A stretch of DNA of 64,000 bases. Source: Thermococcus sp. 2319x1. Its GTDB lineage: Archaea; Methanobacteriota_B; Thermococci; Thermococcales; Thermococcaceae. Shown here one piece after another: positions 24,565 through 34,783 of this stretch. Below the pieces are notes generated by a model that was not told the origin of the DNA, searched no databases, and saw nothing but the letters and a program-made list of their open reading frames with translations. The position numbers were made by a program, and so were the translations under genes. The stretch is from positions 118,321 through 182,320 of the forward strand of contig NZ_CP012200.1 in NCBI RefSeq assembly GCF_001484685.1. Reading direction: 5' to 3'. How positions within the stretch are numbered: the stretch's first letter is position 1; the number at the start of each line of letters is the position of its first letter.

Positions 24565-26529
24565 TCATTTTCTTCTTCTAAATAGGGCAAGCGGGATTAG
24601 AGAGAATGCTAAAAGGGCCGCAGGCCCGCACGTTGATTTGCTCTCTGTTGGAGATGTTGCTTTACTTGTAGTTTGTGCCCCTCCTATCGTCTTTTCGAAT
24701 GTTGCTTTGTTTCCATAGAAGTCCACAGCTACTGCTCTTATGGTGTATTCATCTGCATCAACCCCTGGAATTTCTGCTATGAAGTAGTCTGCCTGCCCCC
24801 CGCTTGACTGCACTGCCGGATATTTTGTGACTTTTCCGTTGGCTTCTATTTCCACGTAGATGTCCCTAATTCCAAGGTTATCCTTGGCACTTATGTAAAC
24901 CTTAAATGGTTTTCCTTTCGTTGGTTTTGAAGGAGTCAAGTAGGGAATGCTTATTTCGGGTTTTTCGGTGTCCTTGCCTTTGCTTATCACCAGCTGGGAT
25001 ACTCCTTCTGGGACAGTTATTTCAAACAGTTCGTAGGTCTTGTCTCCAATCTTTCTTTCTCCAAGAAGCTTGTAGGTGACGTTTGTAACACTTGCATCGA
25101 CTTGTGCTCCTTCTGGGACTTCTATCGCAAACTTTCCGCTCTCTTCTCCGAGTAGGTTTATGAACTTGACGGCACTTCCAAAGTCTGTCGTCCACCTAAA
25201 CGTAATGAACTCCTGCGGGACTGGAAGCGAAATGAAGTCGTTGAAGAGTGTTCCAAACATCTCTTCAATCTCTGGTAGTCTAACGTTGCCATTTTCATCT
25301 ATTTCAATTATTTTTGAGCCATACCATGTTGGACTTCTATTGGGTCTTGGGGGGTTTGTTTCTTTGTCTGGAGCTCCTGTGGATGTTGATGTTACAAACC
25401 AGTGCTCATTGCCGTTTTTATCTACGTAGATGTGAAGCTTGTCGTGGTGAATGTGCCCGCTCATAACAAGCTTTATGTTGTACTTCTCGACATCTTGGAG
25501 GAATCTCCTTGCTATGTCTTCTGTCGTCTTCTCTGGACCTCCAATCCAGTAATAACCAACGTACTGAGTTAGGTTTGCCCAATCTTTGTCGTCAAATGCT
25601 GTGAATCCTTCAATTCTTCCTCCAATCCATCCTTGAGGAGCGGAGTACCAGTATGGGTGATGGACAATCACTATTGGGATCTTGTCTTTGTGCTCTTCAA
25701 GGACTTTCTCCATCCATTCGAGCTGGTTCATGTAGGGATGGGCTTCGTCTCCGTGGGAGTCCAGAGCTATAATAAGGAACTTTCCTATGGTGAGGTAATA
25801 GTCTGTTGGACCTATTAGCTTGGGATAATAGTTCGGTGGATCATCATGGTTTCCTTTCACGATTATTGTGGGTCTTCCAGCCGCAGCTGCTCTGGAGATT
25901 ATGTCAAAGAGCATTTTGTATCCTTTGCTATCTCCTGCGGTATCAACAACGTCCCCCGTGTTTATTATAACGTCAACTCTATCATCCATGCTCCAGTAGG
26001 TGTATACGCTGTCCGTGGCAACGTAGCTGTGGAGTGGAACGATTAAACCTCCGTCACAGAGTTCTTGTATCTTTGTTATATCCCTCTGGAAGTATTCGCC
26101 ACATACGTAGCCGAATTTGGCGCCGCTGGTAACGTGGGTATCGCTTACGTGTGCTATCCTAAGCACCTTTGGGTATTCCTTGAGAACCCATACTCCGTTG
26201 GGTATAACTACCTCTCCTTTGTTTGATTTAACTTGAAGGAAGTAAACATCTGGAACGACATTTTCGGGTATTTTGGCTTTTATTATATTCCCTTTTTCTA
26301 AAATTTCAAGCTTATATGGGCCGTTCATAACTGAGACAATTGTAAGCTCTGCAATATCAACGCCTTCTTGGGGCTGTATCTCTATTGTTTCCCCCGGAAG
26401 TGCTATAGCTGGAGCTCCGGGCATTGGCATCTTTAGGACATCTCCCGGGAGTGCTTCTGCACTTGCTGGGTTTACATTAATCAAGGACAAAGTCAGGAAC
26501 GCCAGCAAAAATGCAAGTGTTCGCCTCAT
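24565..26529 (-). CDS. Secreted calcineurin-like phosphoesterase with CGP-CTERM anchor
   Basis: A 654-residue exported metallophosphoesterase. A signal peptide (residues 1-24) is followed by a beta domain and the metal-binding blocks HVSDTH, GDVVDTAGD, KGNHDDPP, IVHHPYW and SGHIHHDKLH (about 130-420). Two C-terminal beta domains follow, then a Thr/Ser linker and TCGPAALLAFSLIPLALF with RRRK, the CGP-CTERM sorting signal of Thermococcales, so it is held on the cell surface. The substrate is unknown. It lies downstream of an ABC importer in the same direction, which suggests release of phosphate or another moiety outside the cell for uptake. Confidence 0.85.
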   Translation of the reverse strand: MRRTLAFLLAFLTLSLINVNPASAEALPGDVLKMPMPGAPAIALPGETIEIQPQEGVDIAELTIVSVMNGPYKLEILEKGNIIKAKIPENVVPDVYFLQVKSNKGEVVIPNGVWVLKEYPKVLRIAHVSDTHVTSGAKFGYVCGEYFQRDITKIQELCDGGLIVPLHSYVATDSVYTYWSMDDRVDVIINTGDVVDTAGDSKGYKMLFDIISRAAAAGRPTIIVKGNHDDPPNYYPKLIGPTDYYLTIGKFLIIALDSHGDEAHPYMNQLEWMEKVLEEHKDKIPIVIVHHPYWYSAPQGWIGGRIEGFTAFDDKDWANLTQYVGYYWIGGPEKTTEDIARRFLQDVEKYNIKLVMSGHIHHDKLHIYVDKNGNEHWFVTSTSTGAPDKETNPPRPNRSPTWYGSKIIEIDENGNVRLPEIEEMFGTLFNDFISLPVPQEFITFRWTTDFGSAVKFINLLGEESGKFAIEVPEGAQVDASVTNVTYKLLGERKIGDKTYELFEITVPEGVSQLVISKGKDTEKPEISIPYLTPSKPTKGKPFKVYISAKDNLGIRDIYVEIEANGKVTKYPAVQSSGGQADYFIAEIPGVDADEYTIRAVAVDFYGNKATFEKTIGGAQTTSKATSPTESKSTCGPAALLAFSLIPLALFRRRK

Positions 26530-26580
26530 GGTATCACCAAAATAGTAGAGAACTCGAACGTTAAAAAGTTGCCGCTCTTC

Positions 26581-27183
26581 TCAAGGGTTCCATCGTAAGG
26601 CTGCGGTTGCAAAGCCCATAATTTTCTCCGCAAGTTCACTCTCGCCCCCAAGCTTTTTGTAAAGCCTATAGCCTTCCCAAATCTTGGAATAGAGCTTTTG
26701 GGCTTCCTTTACGTTTAATGCTCTGGTTGCCACGTACAATCTTGTGAGGTGTATGGCCATTTCCAGCAAGTAGAAGTCGGCTCGACTGATAGGGGGGAAG
26801 GATAACGGATGTATATCCTCATATGTTGGAACCAGTGAACACTCTAAAACACGCGCTCTTCCCAATTCGTCCTCTATTTTCCTCTCAACGAATTCTATTC
26901 TTCCTTCTATGCTGGGAAGACCCTTTATCTTCTTGATAGGGATCGATTTCGCATTTTCAAATTCCACTTCAACTGGCAGGTTAAGGGCGGCTTTTACCAA
27001 TAGCTCGACGTCCCACGTTATGTGGAGTACTCCATAAGGATGCTCTTTTATATCATTGGCGCTCTTGCCTTCAAAAAGCCTGAAATTCAATCTGTTGCCC
27101 TTTCTGTTAATTCCTACTGGGGTTATATTTGACCTTGTTGTAAGAAGCACTTCGTAAATCTTTCCCTCTTTTAAAATTTCCAT
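26581..27183 (-). CDS. DUF447 family protein (flavin-reductase-like fold)
   Basis: A 200-residue archaeal DUF447 protein: YEVLLTTRSNITPVGINRKG at the N-terminus, LHITWDVELLVKAAL near 75 and RADFYLLEMAIHLTRLYVATRAL in the C-terminal helices. Family structures show an FMN-binding split barrel, so a flavin is likely bound, but the reaction is unknown. It sits between the ABC importer genes and the secreted phosphoesterase, 27 bases from the ATPase gene. Confidence 0.75.
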   Translation of the reverse strand: MEILKEGKIYEVLLTTRSNITPVGINRKGNRLNFRLFEGKSANDIKEHPYGVLHITWDVELLVKAALNLPVEVEFENAKSIPIKKIKGLPSIEGRIEFVERKIEDELGRARVLECSLVPTYEDIHPLSFPPISRADFYLLEMAIHLTRLYVATRALNVKEAQKLYSKIWEGYRLYKKLGGESELAEKIMGFATAALRWNP

Positions 27184-27210
27184 TGCTCAACCTCCAGAGG
27201 AAAAAAAGGA

Positions 27211-28275
27211 TTAGAGGCTTTGTTTTGGAAGCACAAGGATGTCATTTCTGTCTATGTAGAAGGTCACTTCTCCTTGGGGTCTTAGATGGGCAACGTCTTT
27301 ATCGTTTATTGTTCTGGCGATTATCCTCTTTTCTCCAAAGAGTCCAACGACTTCAATGAAAAATCCGTAGTACTCTATAAGGTCAACTTTGCCCGTTATT
27401 GCCGCAGCATTTTCAATAGGATGCAGGCTGATGCGCTCTGGTCTTATCACTACGACAACTTTGTCGCTTTTGTCTTTGTATGTAAGCCCATCAAGCCTGA
27501 AGTTTCCAAATTCAACCGTTACTTTATCTCCCTCTCTTTCCACAACTTCGGCTGGGATTACGTTGGTTTTTCCCATAAACGATGCGACAAACTCAGTTTT
27601 TGGCTCTTCGTAGATTTCCTTTGGTGTGCCCACTTGTTCTATTTGCCCTATGTTCATCACGGCTATCCTATCGCTTATCGCCATTGCCTCTTCCTGGTCG
27701 TGAGTGACGTAGAGAACTGTGATTCCAAGCTCCCTCTGTATTCTTCTTATTTCCGATCTCATCTCCAGCCTAAGTTTTGCATCCAGGTTTGAAAGGGGCT
27801 CGTCAAGCAGGAGTAGCTTTGGCTCTACTACGAGAGCCCTTGCTATCGCAACCCTCTGCTGCTGACCTCCGCTGAGCTGTGTGGGGTATCTATCTTCATA
27901 TCCTTGGAGTTTAACTAATTCAAGGGCCCACTTTACTCTCTTTTCGATTTCTTGTTTGGGTAGCTTTCTTATTTTGAGTCCGTAGGCAATGTTGTCGTAA
28001 ACTGTCATGTGGGGCCATAATGCGTAGTTCTGGAAAACAAGGACGGCTCCCCTTTCACTTGAGCTTTTGTAAGTTACCTCTTCATCGTCGAAGTACAGAT
28101 GCCCTTCGTCGGGGAAATCTAAGCCTGCGATTATCCTCAAGGTGGTTGATTTTCCGCATCCACTGGGCCCGAGTAATGTAAACAGTTCTCCGTGTTTTAT
28201 GTGAAGGTCAATCCCTTTCAGGGCAACGGTTTCACCGAAAGTTTTCACTACGCCCTCAAGCTTGACTTCAACCAT
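27211..28275 (-). CDS. ABC importer ATP-binding protein (FbpC/PotA-like)
   Basis: A 354-residue ATPase with Walker A GPSGCGKST, signature LSGGQQQR, Walker B LLLLDEPLSNLDAKLR and the H-loop VTHDQEEA. The C-terminal TOBE-like domain (about 240-354) marks the ferric/polyamine/sulfate importer group. It ends an operon with a binding protein and a fused permease. The permease just upstream is frameshifted, so the system may be inactive unless the shift is an error. Confidence 0.9.
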   Translation of the reverse strand: MVEVKLEGVVKTFGETVALKGIDLHIKHGELFTLLGPSGCGKSTTLRIIAGLDFPDEGHLYFDDEEVTYKSSSERGAVLVFQNYALWPHMTVYDNIAYGLKIRKLPKQEIEKRVKWALELVKLQGYEDRYPTQLSGGQQQRVAIARALVVEPKLLLLDEPLSNLDAKLRLEMRSEIRRIQRELGITVLYVTHDQEEAMAISDRIAVMNIGQIEQVGTPKEIYEEPKTEFVASFMGKTNVIPAEVVEREGDKVTVEFGNFRLDGLTYKDKSDKVVVVIRPERISLHPIENAAAITGKVDLIEYYGFFIEVVGLFGEKRIIARTINDKDVAHLRPQGEVTFYIDRNDILVLPKQSL

Positions 28276-28284
28276 CTTCTCACC

Positions 28285-30128
28285 TCATGTTAATCCAATG
28301 AAGGAGTACCTTTGCTTTGTGATAACATTAACCACCACAATCGCGGTTATCTGAACCACTATAAGCAAGACTCCCAACGCTGCTGCTATGTTTATGCTAC
28401 CCGCTGCGGACATCAAGACTTCTTTCATGAACGCTGTTATCGGAGCTTGTGCCATGTTTATTGAACCAAGGGTTATTCCAACGCTTGTTTCGCTCATTGA
28501 ATAGACAAAGCTCAGCATTGCCCCGCCAAAGACGTTCAGAGATATTAGCGGCATTAAAATTCCTGTTATCGTCTTCCATCTTGAAGCGCCGAGGTTTATG
28601 GATGATTCCTCTAGGGATACATGAACCTGCTGCAGGCCGCATAAACAGATCTTGCTGCAAATGGGAGCCTTCTTATGGAGTAGGCAAGTATCAACACCAA
28701 CGCCGGATTAAATCCATAGAGTGATGTTGGATTTAGCGGTGAATTCTCTGGAGTCACCGCTGAGAAGAAGTAGAAGTATCCCATTGCAACTACAATTCCC
28801 GGCACTGCGATCGGGAGTATCACTATACTCTCCAGTATGGGACTTAGAACGCCTTTGAATCTGCTTGTGGCATATGAAGAGGTTATTGAAAGGAGCACTA
28901 TGAGGATTACAGCAGCTCCGGAATATATAAGGCTGTTTACGATGAACCTTCTGACATCCGGGTTTAATATCATCTCCTTGATGTAGTCAATTGTAAAGCC
29001 CTGTGGAAGGACCGTTGTGGTCCATCTCTCAGAAAAGGCAAGCATTATCACGCCCAGTTGTGGGAATATAGTAATAAGCAACGCTGGGAGGAGGACCAAG
29101 TATATTAAGAGGGCTTGCCATGGTTTTGGATCACTTACTCTCGGCTTCCACCTTCCACCTTTGCTTAGCATTGCATACTGTCTCAAGCTTACGTACTTTC
29201 TTATGCCAAGGAAAGCAATTACTGCTAGGGTAAGCATTATTATTGAAAGAGCCGCTATTTCGGGGCTTCTTTCTCCAAGGCCATAGATGAACTTGCTGAA
29301 TATTTGGTATGACATAAGTTTTTTGGCCAATGGGTCTCCATGGAAGACGATTGGTGCCGCCAAGTCTTCAAGGCTGAATATAAAGACTAAGGTTGCTCCC
29401 GCAGCAATTCCGGGGAGAGCGAGGGGGAATGTTACCGTTCTGAAGAGGTGAAATCCCTTGCTTCCAAGGTTTTCTGCCTGCTCCTCAAGGGTTGGATCTA
29501 TGTTGATAAAGCTTGCGTAAGCATTCAAGTAAACGATTGGGTAATAGGCCATAGACTGGGCTAAAACCACACCCGCTAAACCGTCTATTTTGATTCTAAA
29601 CGGAAGGATGTGGAGGACTTCGTGGAAGATGTAGTTTATGAGCCCAAATTCGCTAAACATCTGCTTTATGACGTAAGCATTCACGAAAGGAGTTACCAGC
29701 AGTGGGATGAAAAGGGCGATTCTGAAGAAGTTCTTCCCTTTGAAGTTGTATCTCGCCATTACAAAGGCAAAGACAGTTCCCAAAATTGCCGTAAATAGCG
29801 TTACCAACGCGGCAACGACGAGGGAGTTCAGCACAACTCCAAAATCCAAGCCCCTAATTAAATATAGGCTCTCACCAGTTGAGGTTGTTAACTTTTGGGC
29901 GAAATCTCCCCGTGGAGGGAGTTGGATGTAGTAAGAATCCATCAATATGCTCTTAAACCAGTGGAGGGAGATATTTCCATCATAAGTAAAGGCAATAAGC
30001 AGCATGGACAAAACGGGGACTATTAAGAAGACTATCAAATACAAGAGGGGAAAAATATAGGAGAAGGCAACAAGGGGCTCAAACAATGGAGTTCCGAACA
30101 GTCTTTCACTCCATTTGCTAACCTTCAT
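28285..30128 (-). pseudogene. Fused FbpB-like ABC permease, frameshifted
   Basis: A permease of about 614 residues with two consecutive MetI-like halves. The first frame starts at ATG 30128 behind GGAGGTG and contains the first EAA loop (LEEQAENLGSKGFHLFRTVTFP). It breaks near 28636 in GCGGCC; one extra G would restore YAAGLQQVHVSLEESSINLG, the second EAA loop, and continue in the frame ending at 28285. The missing base is in a G run. If real, the second transmembrane half is lost and the importer is dead. It overlaps the binding-protein gene as ATGA. Confidence 0.85.
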
Positions 30129-31519
30129 CCTTGCACCTCCGTGAGGACGCTTTGGTATTTTTCTCTTGCAGCATCTCTCCATTCTTGCATTAGGGTGTCT
30201 CTAAATGAGGAATCCTTTGCAAGTCTGTCATTTATCTTCTTTGCGTACTCTTCGGTTAAGGTTACGGTTTCTCCAGTGTCTGGGTCTTTAAATTTCACTG
30301 GCTCAAGAAGCTTGGCTTTTAACTCTCTGTACTTCTCTTCGCTTATCCTCCCTTCCCTGTAAGCATTTACCAATGAAACCCATGCCCTGTGGAGCTCTTG
30401 GTTCGCATCGACAAGTGTAGCCTTGAAGTAGAGCTGCATTGAGTTAACCGTGGCTAAGGCCTCGTTGTCATCGAATTCTATTCCCTGTGTCTTCAAGGCA
30501 CTCTCATAGGCCTTCTTTAGGTCGGGTCTCTTTTGTCCTTCGGGAGTATCAAAGACACTTGGATTGACTGGCAGTCTGTTTATCTCCTCATCAAGCCATA
30601 TCTTCTGTCCCTCTGTTAGAACCCAATAGATGAACGCTTGTGCAGCTTCTTTGTTTTGGGAGTTTACAAGAAGGGCTATGGGGTCACCGTTTATAATGCT
30701 CTGTCCCTTTGGAATGATATATTCACAAGCTGGATTCAGCTTCATTGCGGTGTATCCATAAAAGTCAATTGTGTTTCCAACGGCTATATCTCCGGCAATT
30801 ACGGCCTCTCTGACTGCATCACTGGCATCGTAGATCTTTGAATTTGCAGCAATTAGTGTGAGAATCTTCCATCCTTCGTCCCATCCAAAGGCCTGAAGAA
30901 TTATCTGGTAAATCCTTGTGTTTGAAGTACTTCTTGTAGGATCGGCAATTCCCACCTGAGGTGGATCCATTGCAAAGGTCTCGCTTGCTATTTCTTCCCA
31001 TGTCTGGGGAACAGGAAGGTTCCATCTCTTAAGAACGTCGTGGTTCACGGTAAATCCAAATGAGGATAAAGCAGCTGCAATCCAGTATATTTTTCCATCA
31101 TTTCCTTTTCTTACCATGGGCATTCCAGCAATTGTTTCTTGAATCTGGGCGCCAATAAGTCCCAGAACTTTTTGATCATCTATGGGAGCAAGGTAATTGT
31201 TCTTGAAAAGGTCATCAAAGAGTGTTGGGCCTCCTCCCCATCCAACATCGGCTCCCTTTTCTATGTAAGTTGGCCACAACGACTCAGGAGCTTTTATGAA
31301 CTTTATATCCCTAATATTGTACTGTTTTGCTATGTCGCTTTGGAGGAACATCCTCTTTGCCATTACTTGTATTGTTACATCATGTCTCGTTAAAACGACA
31401 AGGGTTATTCCTTTTCCTTCCGTCTGTGTTCCTGTTTTGGTTTCTCCCCCTATACATCCTGCGGCAACCACACTGAACAACAGGATGAACAAAACTGAAA
31501 GGCTCGCAAATTTTTTCAT
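30125..31519 (-). CDS. ABC transporter solute-binding lipoprotein
   Basis: A 464-residue extracellular binding protein with a lipoprotein signal (hydrophobic 5-18, then AAGC). The fold of ferric/phosphonate-type binding proteins is seen in ADVGWGGGPTLFDDL, FGFTVNHDVLKRWNLPVPQTW and GDPIALLVNSQNKEAAQAFIYWVL. A C-terminal helical extension of about 90 residues is unusual. The ligand cannot be read; a metal, phosphate ester or small anion is possible given the neighbouring secreted phosphoesterase. Start ATG 31519 lies five bases behind GGTGAG. Confidence 0.88.
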   Translation of the reverse strand: MKKFASLSVLFILLFSVVAAGCIGGETKTGTQTEGKGITLVVLTRHDVTIQVMAKRMFLQSDIAKQYNIRDIKFIKAPESLWPTYIEKGADVGWGGGPTLFDDLFKNNYLAPIDDQKVLGLIGAQIQETIAGMPMVRKGNDGKIYWIAAALSSFGFTVNHDVLKRWNLPVPQTWEEIASETFAMDPPQVGIADPTRSTSNTRIYQIILQAFGWDEGWKILTLIAANSKIYDASDAVREAVIAGDIAVGNTIDFYGYTAMKLNPACEYIIPKGQSIINGDPIALLVNSQNKEAAQAFIYWVLTEGQKIWLDEEINRLPVNPSVFDTPEGQKRPDLKKAYESALKTQGIEFDDNEALATVNSMQLYFKATLVDANQELHRAWVSLVNAYREGRISEEKYRELKAKLLEPVKFKDPDTGETVTLTEEYAKKINDRLAKDSSFRDTLMQEWRDAAREKYQSVLTEVQG

Positions 31520-31608
31520 CAATGCTCACCCCTTTTGAAGTTCAGGTACCCATTTTTAAATTTTGTCATAAAAATGTTAAAAGTTTAAAAGAAGGGAAAG
31601 ATGCAAGA

Positions 31609-32673
31609 TTACTTCCTTCTAAAGACCAGTGGGATTAGGATTAGTCCTACCAAAGCTGCTGGGCCGCAAACTCCTCCTCCACCACCACCGGTTTGGATTT
31701 CCGTTTTTGCCGCTTGCTCTAATGCCCAGTGTATCATGTTTGTGACGAACGCTGGGCCATCTAAGTCAACACCGTGGTACTTTGCCTCCCATGTTGGGGT
31801 GTAGTCACCGTATGGGCTCTCACCGCTTACGATGAGAACGCTTTGCTTTCCATTGTCGAATTTAATTATCTCAACCGCCAAGAGTGTGAATACCCCAGTT
31901 TCTCCAGCTGTATAAGCATTTGCCTGTGGGTCGTTGTTCTCCACAATAGTACCGTCTTGTGAGGTCTTTACAATCCTATAAACGTTCTCTGGAATGTTTC
32001 CATCAACGAGTTTTTGCCAGTTTCTATTATCATCAACCCACGCAACTACTGCCGGGCCGTGATAGAGGACTTTTCCTCCGTGCTGGAAGTTTTGTGTGAG
32101 CTTTTCTTTGTCTGGGGTGTTGTCATCTGGTTGTACAAGGCCAACAACTCTGTAAGATGCTCCGGCGTTGCTTGTTGGGTCTTCAACAGAACAGAGGTCA
32201 ATCCTCAAGTGTCCAACACCGAGTTGTTCAAGAACGGAGTTTGCGATGTCCTGGGCATTGGGACCGCTGCCATAGTCGCTATCAGCGGCGACCCAAAGAA
32301 CTTTCCCTCCCTGCTTAAACCATTCTGCAATGGCTTGAATTTCATCTGGCTGGAATGGGCTTGTTGGCTGGCCGAGGATAAGCATGTCAACGTTTGCAAG
32401 GGCATCGGCGGTTATCTTTTCTCCGAGGTGCTTAATGCCCAGAGTATCTGCAGCCATTGGATCGCCGAAGTAGCCCCACTCGACATCTGTGATGGTTTTA
32501 ACTATCCCGTGGGCGAGGGTTTTGTTGGTTCCGTATTCAAGGACGTCCTCTGCAAGGTACTTCTCGTTTTCTCCGTGGGCCAAATCTACAGCAACTGTTG
32601 CAGCACTGGCAAAGGCCATACCAAAAAGACCAAACAACACAAAAACTGGGATTAGTATCGAAAGCTTCCTCAT
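31609..32673 (-). CDS. Secreted GATase1/ThuA-like protein with CGP-CTERM anchor
   Basis: A 354-residue exported protein with a signal peptide (about 1-24, ending ASA), a Rossmann-like domain similar to the DUF4350/ThuA group of the glutamine amidotransferase-like fold (VDMLILGQPTSPFQPDEIQA, FKQGGKVLWVAADSDYG), and the tail GGGGGGVCGPAALVGLILIP with RRK, a CGP-CTERM signal. The function is unknown; ThuA-like proteins often bind sugars or lack activity. It is encoded upstream of the ABC importer, on the same strand, with about 90 bases in between that may hold its own promoter. Confidence 0.75.
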   Translation of the reverse strand: MRKLSILIPVFVLFGLFGMAFASAATVAVDLAHGENEKYLAEDVLEYGTNKTLAHGIVKTITDVEWGYFGDPMAADTLGIKHLGEKITADALANVDMLILGQPTSPFQPDEIQAIAEWFKQGGKVLWVAADSDYGSGPNAQDIANSVLEQLGVGHLRIDLCSVEDPTSNAGASYRVVGLVQPDDNTPDKEKLTQNFQHGGKVLYHGPAVVAWVDDNRNWQKLVDGNIPENVYRIVKTSQDGTIVENNDPQANAYTAGETGVFTLLAVEIIKFDNGKQSVLIVSGESPYGDYTPTWEAKYHGVDLDGPAFVTNMIHWALEQAAKTEIQTGGGGGGVCGPAALVGLILIPLVFRRK

Positions 32674-32787
32674 GGCGTTCACCAAAGTATCTTATAAAAC
32701 TTGGAAGTTATAAGATTTTTGACTGTGATAGATGTTTCAAAGAAATGCTTAAAAGAATCGTTTAATATGTGTGGGTAGGTGGTGTAG

Positions 32788-33915
32788 ATGGATATTGAAG
32801 AGAAAATAAGCTTGATAACGAGGAAACCTACTGAGGAAGTTCTGACGCTTGAGAATCTTAGGCATTTGCTGGAAATTGGAATGCCCTTGCAACATTACAT
32901 CGGATTTGAGATAAGCGGTTACATTCACCTTGGCACTGGATTAATGGCTGGTGCAAAAATAGCCGACTTCCAAAAAGCGGGGATAAAAACGAGGATATTC
33001 CTTGCGGACTGGCACAGCTGGATTAACGATAAGCTCGGTGGGGATCTTGAGGTTATACAGAAAGTTGCCCTAACTTATTTCAAGGAGGGCATGAAGCAAA
33101 GCATTAAAGTCATGGGTGGGGATCCGGATAAGGTGGAATTCGTTCTGGCAAGTGAGATACTCGAGAAGGGTGACTACTGGAGGACGGTCATTGATATATC
33201 AAAAAACGTCACCCTGGCAAGGATGATGCGATCTATAACGATTATGGGAAGACAGATGGGGGAAGCAATTGATTTTGCGAAGCTCATCTATCCAGCCATG
33301 CAGGTTGCCGATATCTTTTACCAAGGAGTCAATATAGCACATGCTGGAATGGATCAAAGAAAAGCCCACGTCATTGCCATTGAAGTTGCTCCAAAGTTGA
33401 AATATCATCCCCTCATTTGGGAAGGGGAAAAGGTAAAACCCGTTGCCGTGCACCACCACCTCCTCTTAGGTCTTCAAGAACCTCCAAAATGGCCAATTGA
33501 AAGTGAAGAAGAGTTTAAAGAGATCAAGGCAGCAATGAAAATGAGCAAGAGCAAGCCGTATTCAGCTGTCTTCATTCATGACAGTCCGGAGGAGATAAAG
33601 CAGAAGCTTAGAAAGGCTTTCTGCCCAGCAAGGGAAGTTAACTACAACCCAGTGCTTGACTGGGCGGAGCATATAATCTTTAGGGAAGAGCCAACGGAGT
33701 TCACAATTCACAGACCGGCAAAGTTTGGCGGAGATGTGACGTATACGACGTTTAATGACCTTAAAAGAGACTTTGCCGAGGGCAAGGTACATCCCCTCGA
33801 TTTGAAGAATGCCGTTGCAGACTACCTAATAGAACTACTCAAACCAATTAGGGAGTACTTTGAGAAGCATCCAGAACCGCTGGAGCTTATGAAAGAAGTG
33901 CAGATAACCAGATGA
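32788..33915 (+). CDS. tyrS: Tyrosyl-tRNA synthetase
   Basis: A 375-residue archaeal/eukaryal-type TyrRS. The HIGH-like motif is HLGT at 47-50 and KMSKS is at 251-255. QVADIFYQGVNIAHAGMDQRK contains the tyrosine and tRNA-binding residues and follows the archaeal pattern. TTTAATAT at 32761-32768 is a likely TATA box giving almost no leader, with GGTGGTG as ribosome site. Confidence 0.95.
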   Translation: MDIEEKISLITRKPTEEVLTLENLRHLLEIGMPLQHYIGFEISGYIHLGTGLMAGAKIADFQKAGIKTRIFLADWHSWINDKLGGDLEVIQKVALTYFKEGMKQSIKVMGGDPDKVEFVLASEILEKGDYWRTVIDISKNVTLARMMRSITIMGRQMGEAIDFAKLIYPAMQVADIFYQGVNIAHAGMDQRKAHVIAIEVAPKLKYHPLIWEGEKVKPVAVHHHLLLGLQEPPKWPIESEEEFKEIKAAMKMSKSKPYSAVFIHDSPEEIKQKLRKAFCPAREVNYNPVLDWAEHIIFREEPTEFTIHRPAKFGGDVTYTTFNDLKRDFAEGKVHPLDLKNAVADYLIELLKPIREYFEKHPEPLELMKEVQITR

Positions 33916-33918
33916 GCC

Positions 33919-33931
33919 TTTTTTCTTTTTT
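33919..33931 (+). terminator. T-rich terminator after tyrS
   Basis: TTTTTTCTTTTTT directly after the tyrS stop matches the archaeal oligo-T type of intrinsic terminator. Confidence 0.5.
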
Positions 33932-33946
33932 AAAATTTGAAGAGAA

Positions 33947-34034
33947 TGGTGCGGGGGCGGGGATTTGAACCCCGGAACCCCTGCGGGACGGGACCCTGAA
34001 TCCCGCGCCTTTGACCAGGCTCGGCAACCCCCGC
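33947..34034 (-). tRNA. tRNA-Leu (anticodon CAG)
   Basis: On the minus strand the gene begins GCGGGGG and ends CCCCCGC-A-CCA, giving a full seven-pair acceptor stem and an encoded CCA. The anticodon arm is CGGGA-TTCAGGG-TCCCG, so the anticodon is CAG (codon CUG). A long variable arm and the T loop GGTTCAAATCC are present, as expected for a class II leucine tRNA. No intron is seen. Confidence 0.93.
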
Positions 34035-34091
34035 GCGTTAGTAGATGAATTCTGCAGAACTTTTAAATCTTTCTGATGGGTATAGCCGATT

Positions 34092-34736
34092 CTAATCCTC
34101 AAGCCATATCTCTATTCTCTGAACTCCTTTTCCTATGCTTGAGCGTTTGAGCTTTTTTATGTGGCCGATTTCTCTAATGTCCTTTACGTGTGTCCCTCCA
34201 CACGGAAGGACTTCAAAGTCCCTGATTTGGGTTAACCTCTTCTCTCCTTCCCACCAGATTTTGACTTCGCCTCCTTCATCAACGTAGCGGTTAAAGAGCC
34301 CGATTATCTTTTCTTTGTACTGGTTAAGGTTTTCGGGATATTCTACATCGTATCTACCCTTCTCTGGACTCATGCCGCTTCCATGTAGCTGCCAGTTTCC
34401 TTTCCCGAGAACTTCATTAAATACGTGGTCTAAGAGGTGCAAAGCTGTGTGTATTCTCATGAGCTTATAGCGCCTTTCCCAATCGAGTTTTAATTCTACT
34501 TCATCCCCGACGCTGAAGGCACCTGCATCTTCAACGACATGCCAGATATTCCCATCTTCATCTTTGTGGACATCCAGAACTCTAACTCCATTTATAGTTC
34601 CCGTATCGTGGGGTTGTCCCCCTCCAGTGGGGTAAAATATGGTCTGGTCTAAAAGCATGGCATTCTCCTTTATCTCGACTATCTTTGCTCTGGCTTCCTT
34701 TAGATATGCATCATCATAATAAAGTTTCCTCGTCAT
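34092..34736 (-). CDS. alaX: Alanyl-tRNA editing protein AlaX
   Basis: A 214-residue free-standing editing domain that removes serine or glycine from mischarged tRNA-Ala. The zinc site consists of H96 and H100 in HTALH and C179 and H183 in CGGTH. Length and the N-terminal TIFYPTGGGQPHDTG region fit the AlaX-M type. ATG 34736 follows GGTGG. It lies near tyrS and a tRNA gene but on the opposite strand. Confidence 0.92.
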   Translation of the reverse strand: MTRKLYYDDAYLKEARAKIVEIKENAMLLDQTIFYPTGGGQPHDTGTINGVRVLDVHKDEDGNIWHVVEDAGAFSVGDEVELKLDWERRYKLMRIHTALHLLDHVFNEVLGKGNWQLHGSGMSPEKGRYDVEYPENLNQYKEKIIGLFNRYVDEGGEVKIWWEGEKRLTQIRDFEVLPCGGTHVKDIREIGHIKKLKRSSIGKGVQRIEIWLED

Positions 34737-34783
34737 TTGTACCACCTACTCAAAGAATATTAAAGAGAAATTAAAACCTAATG

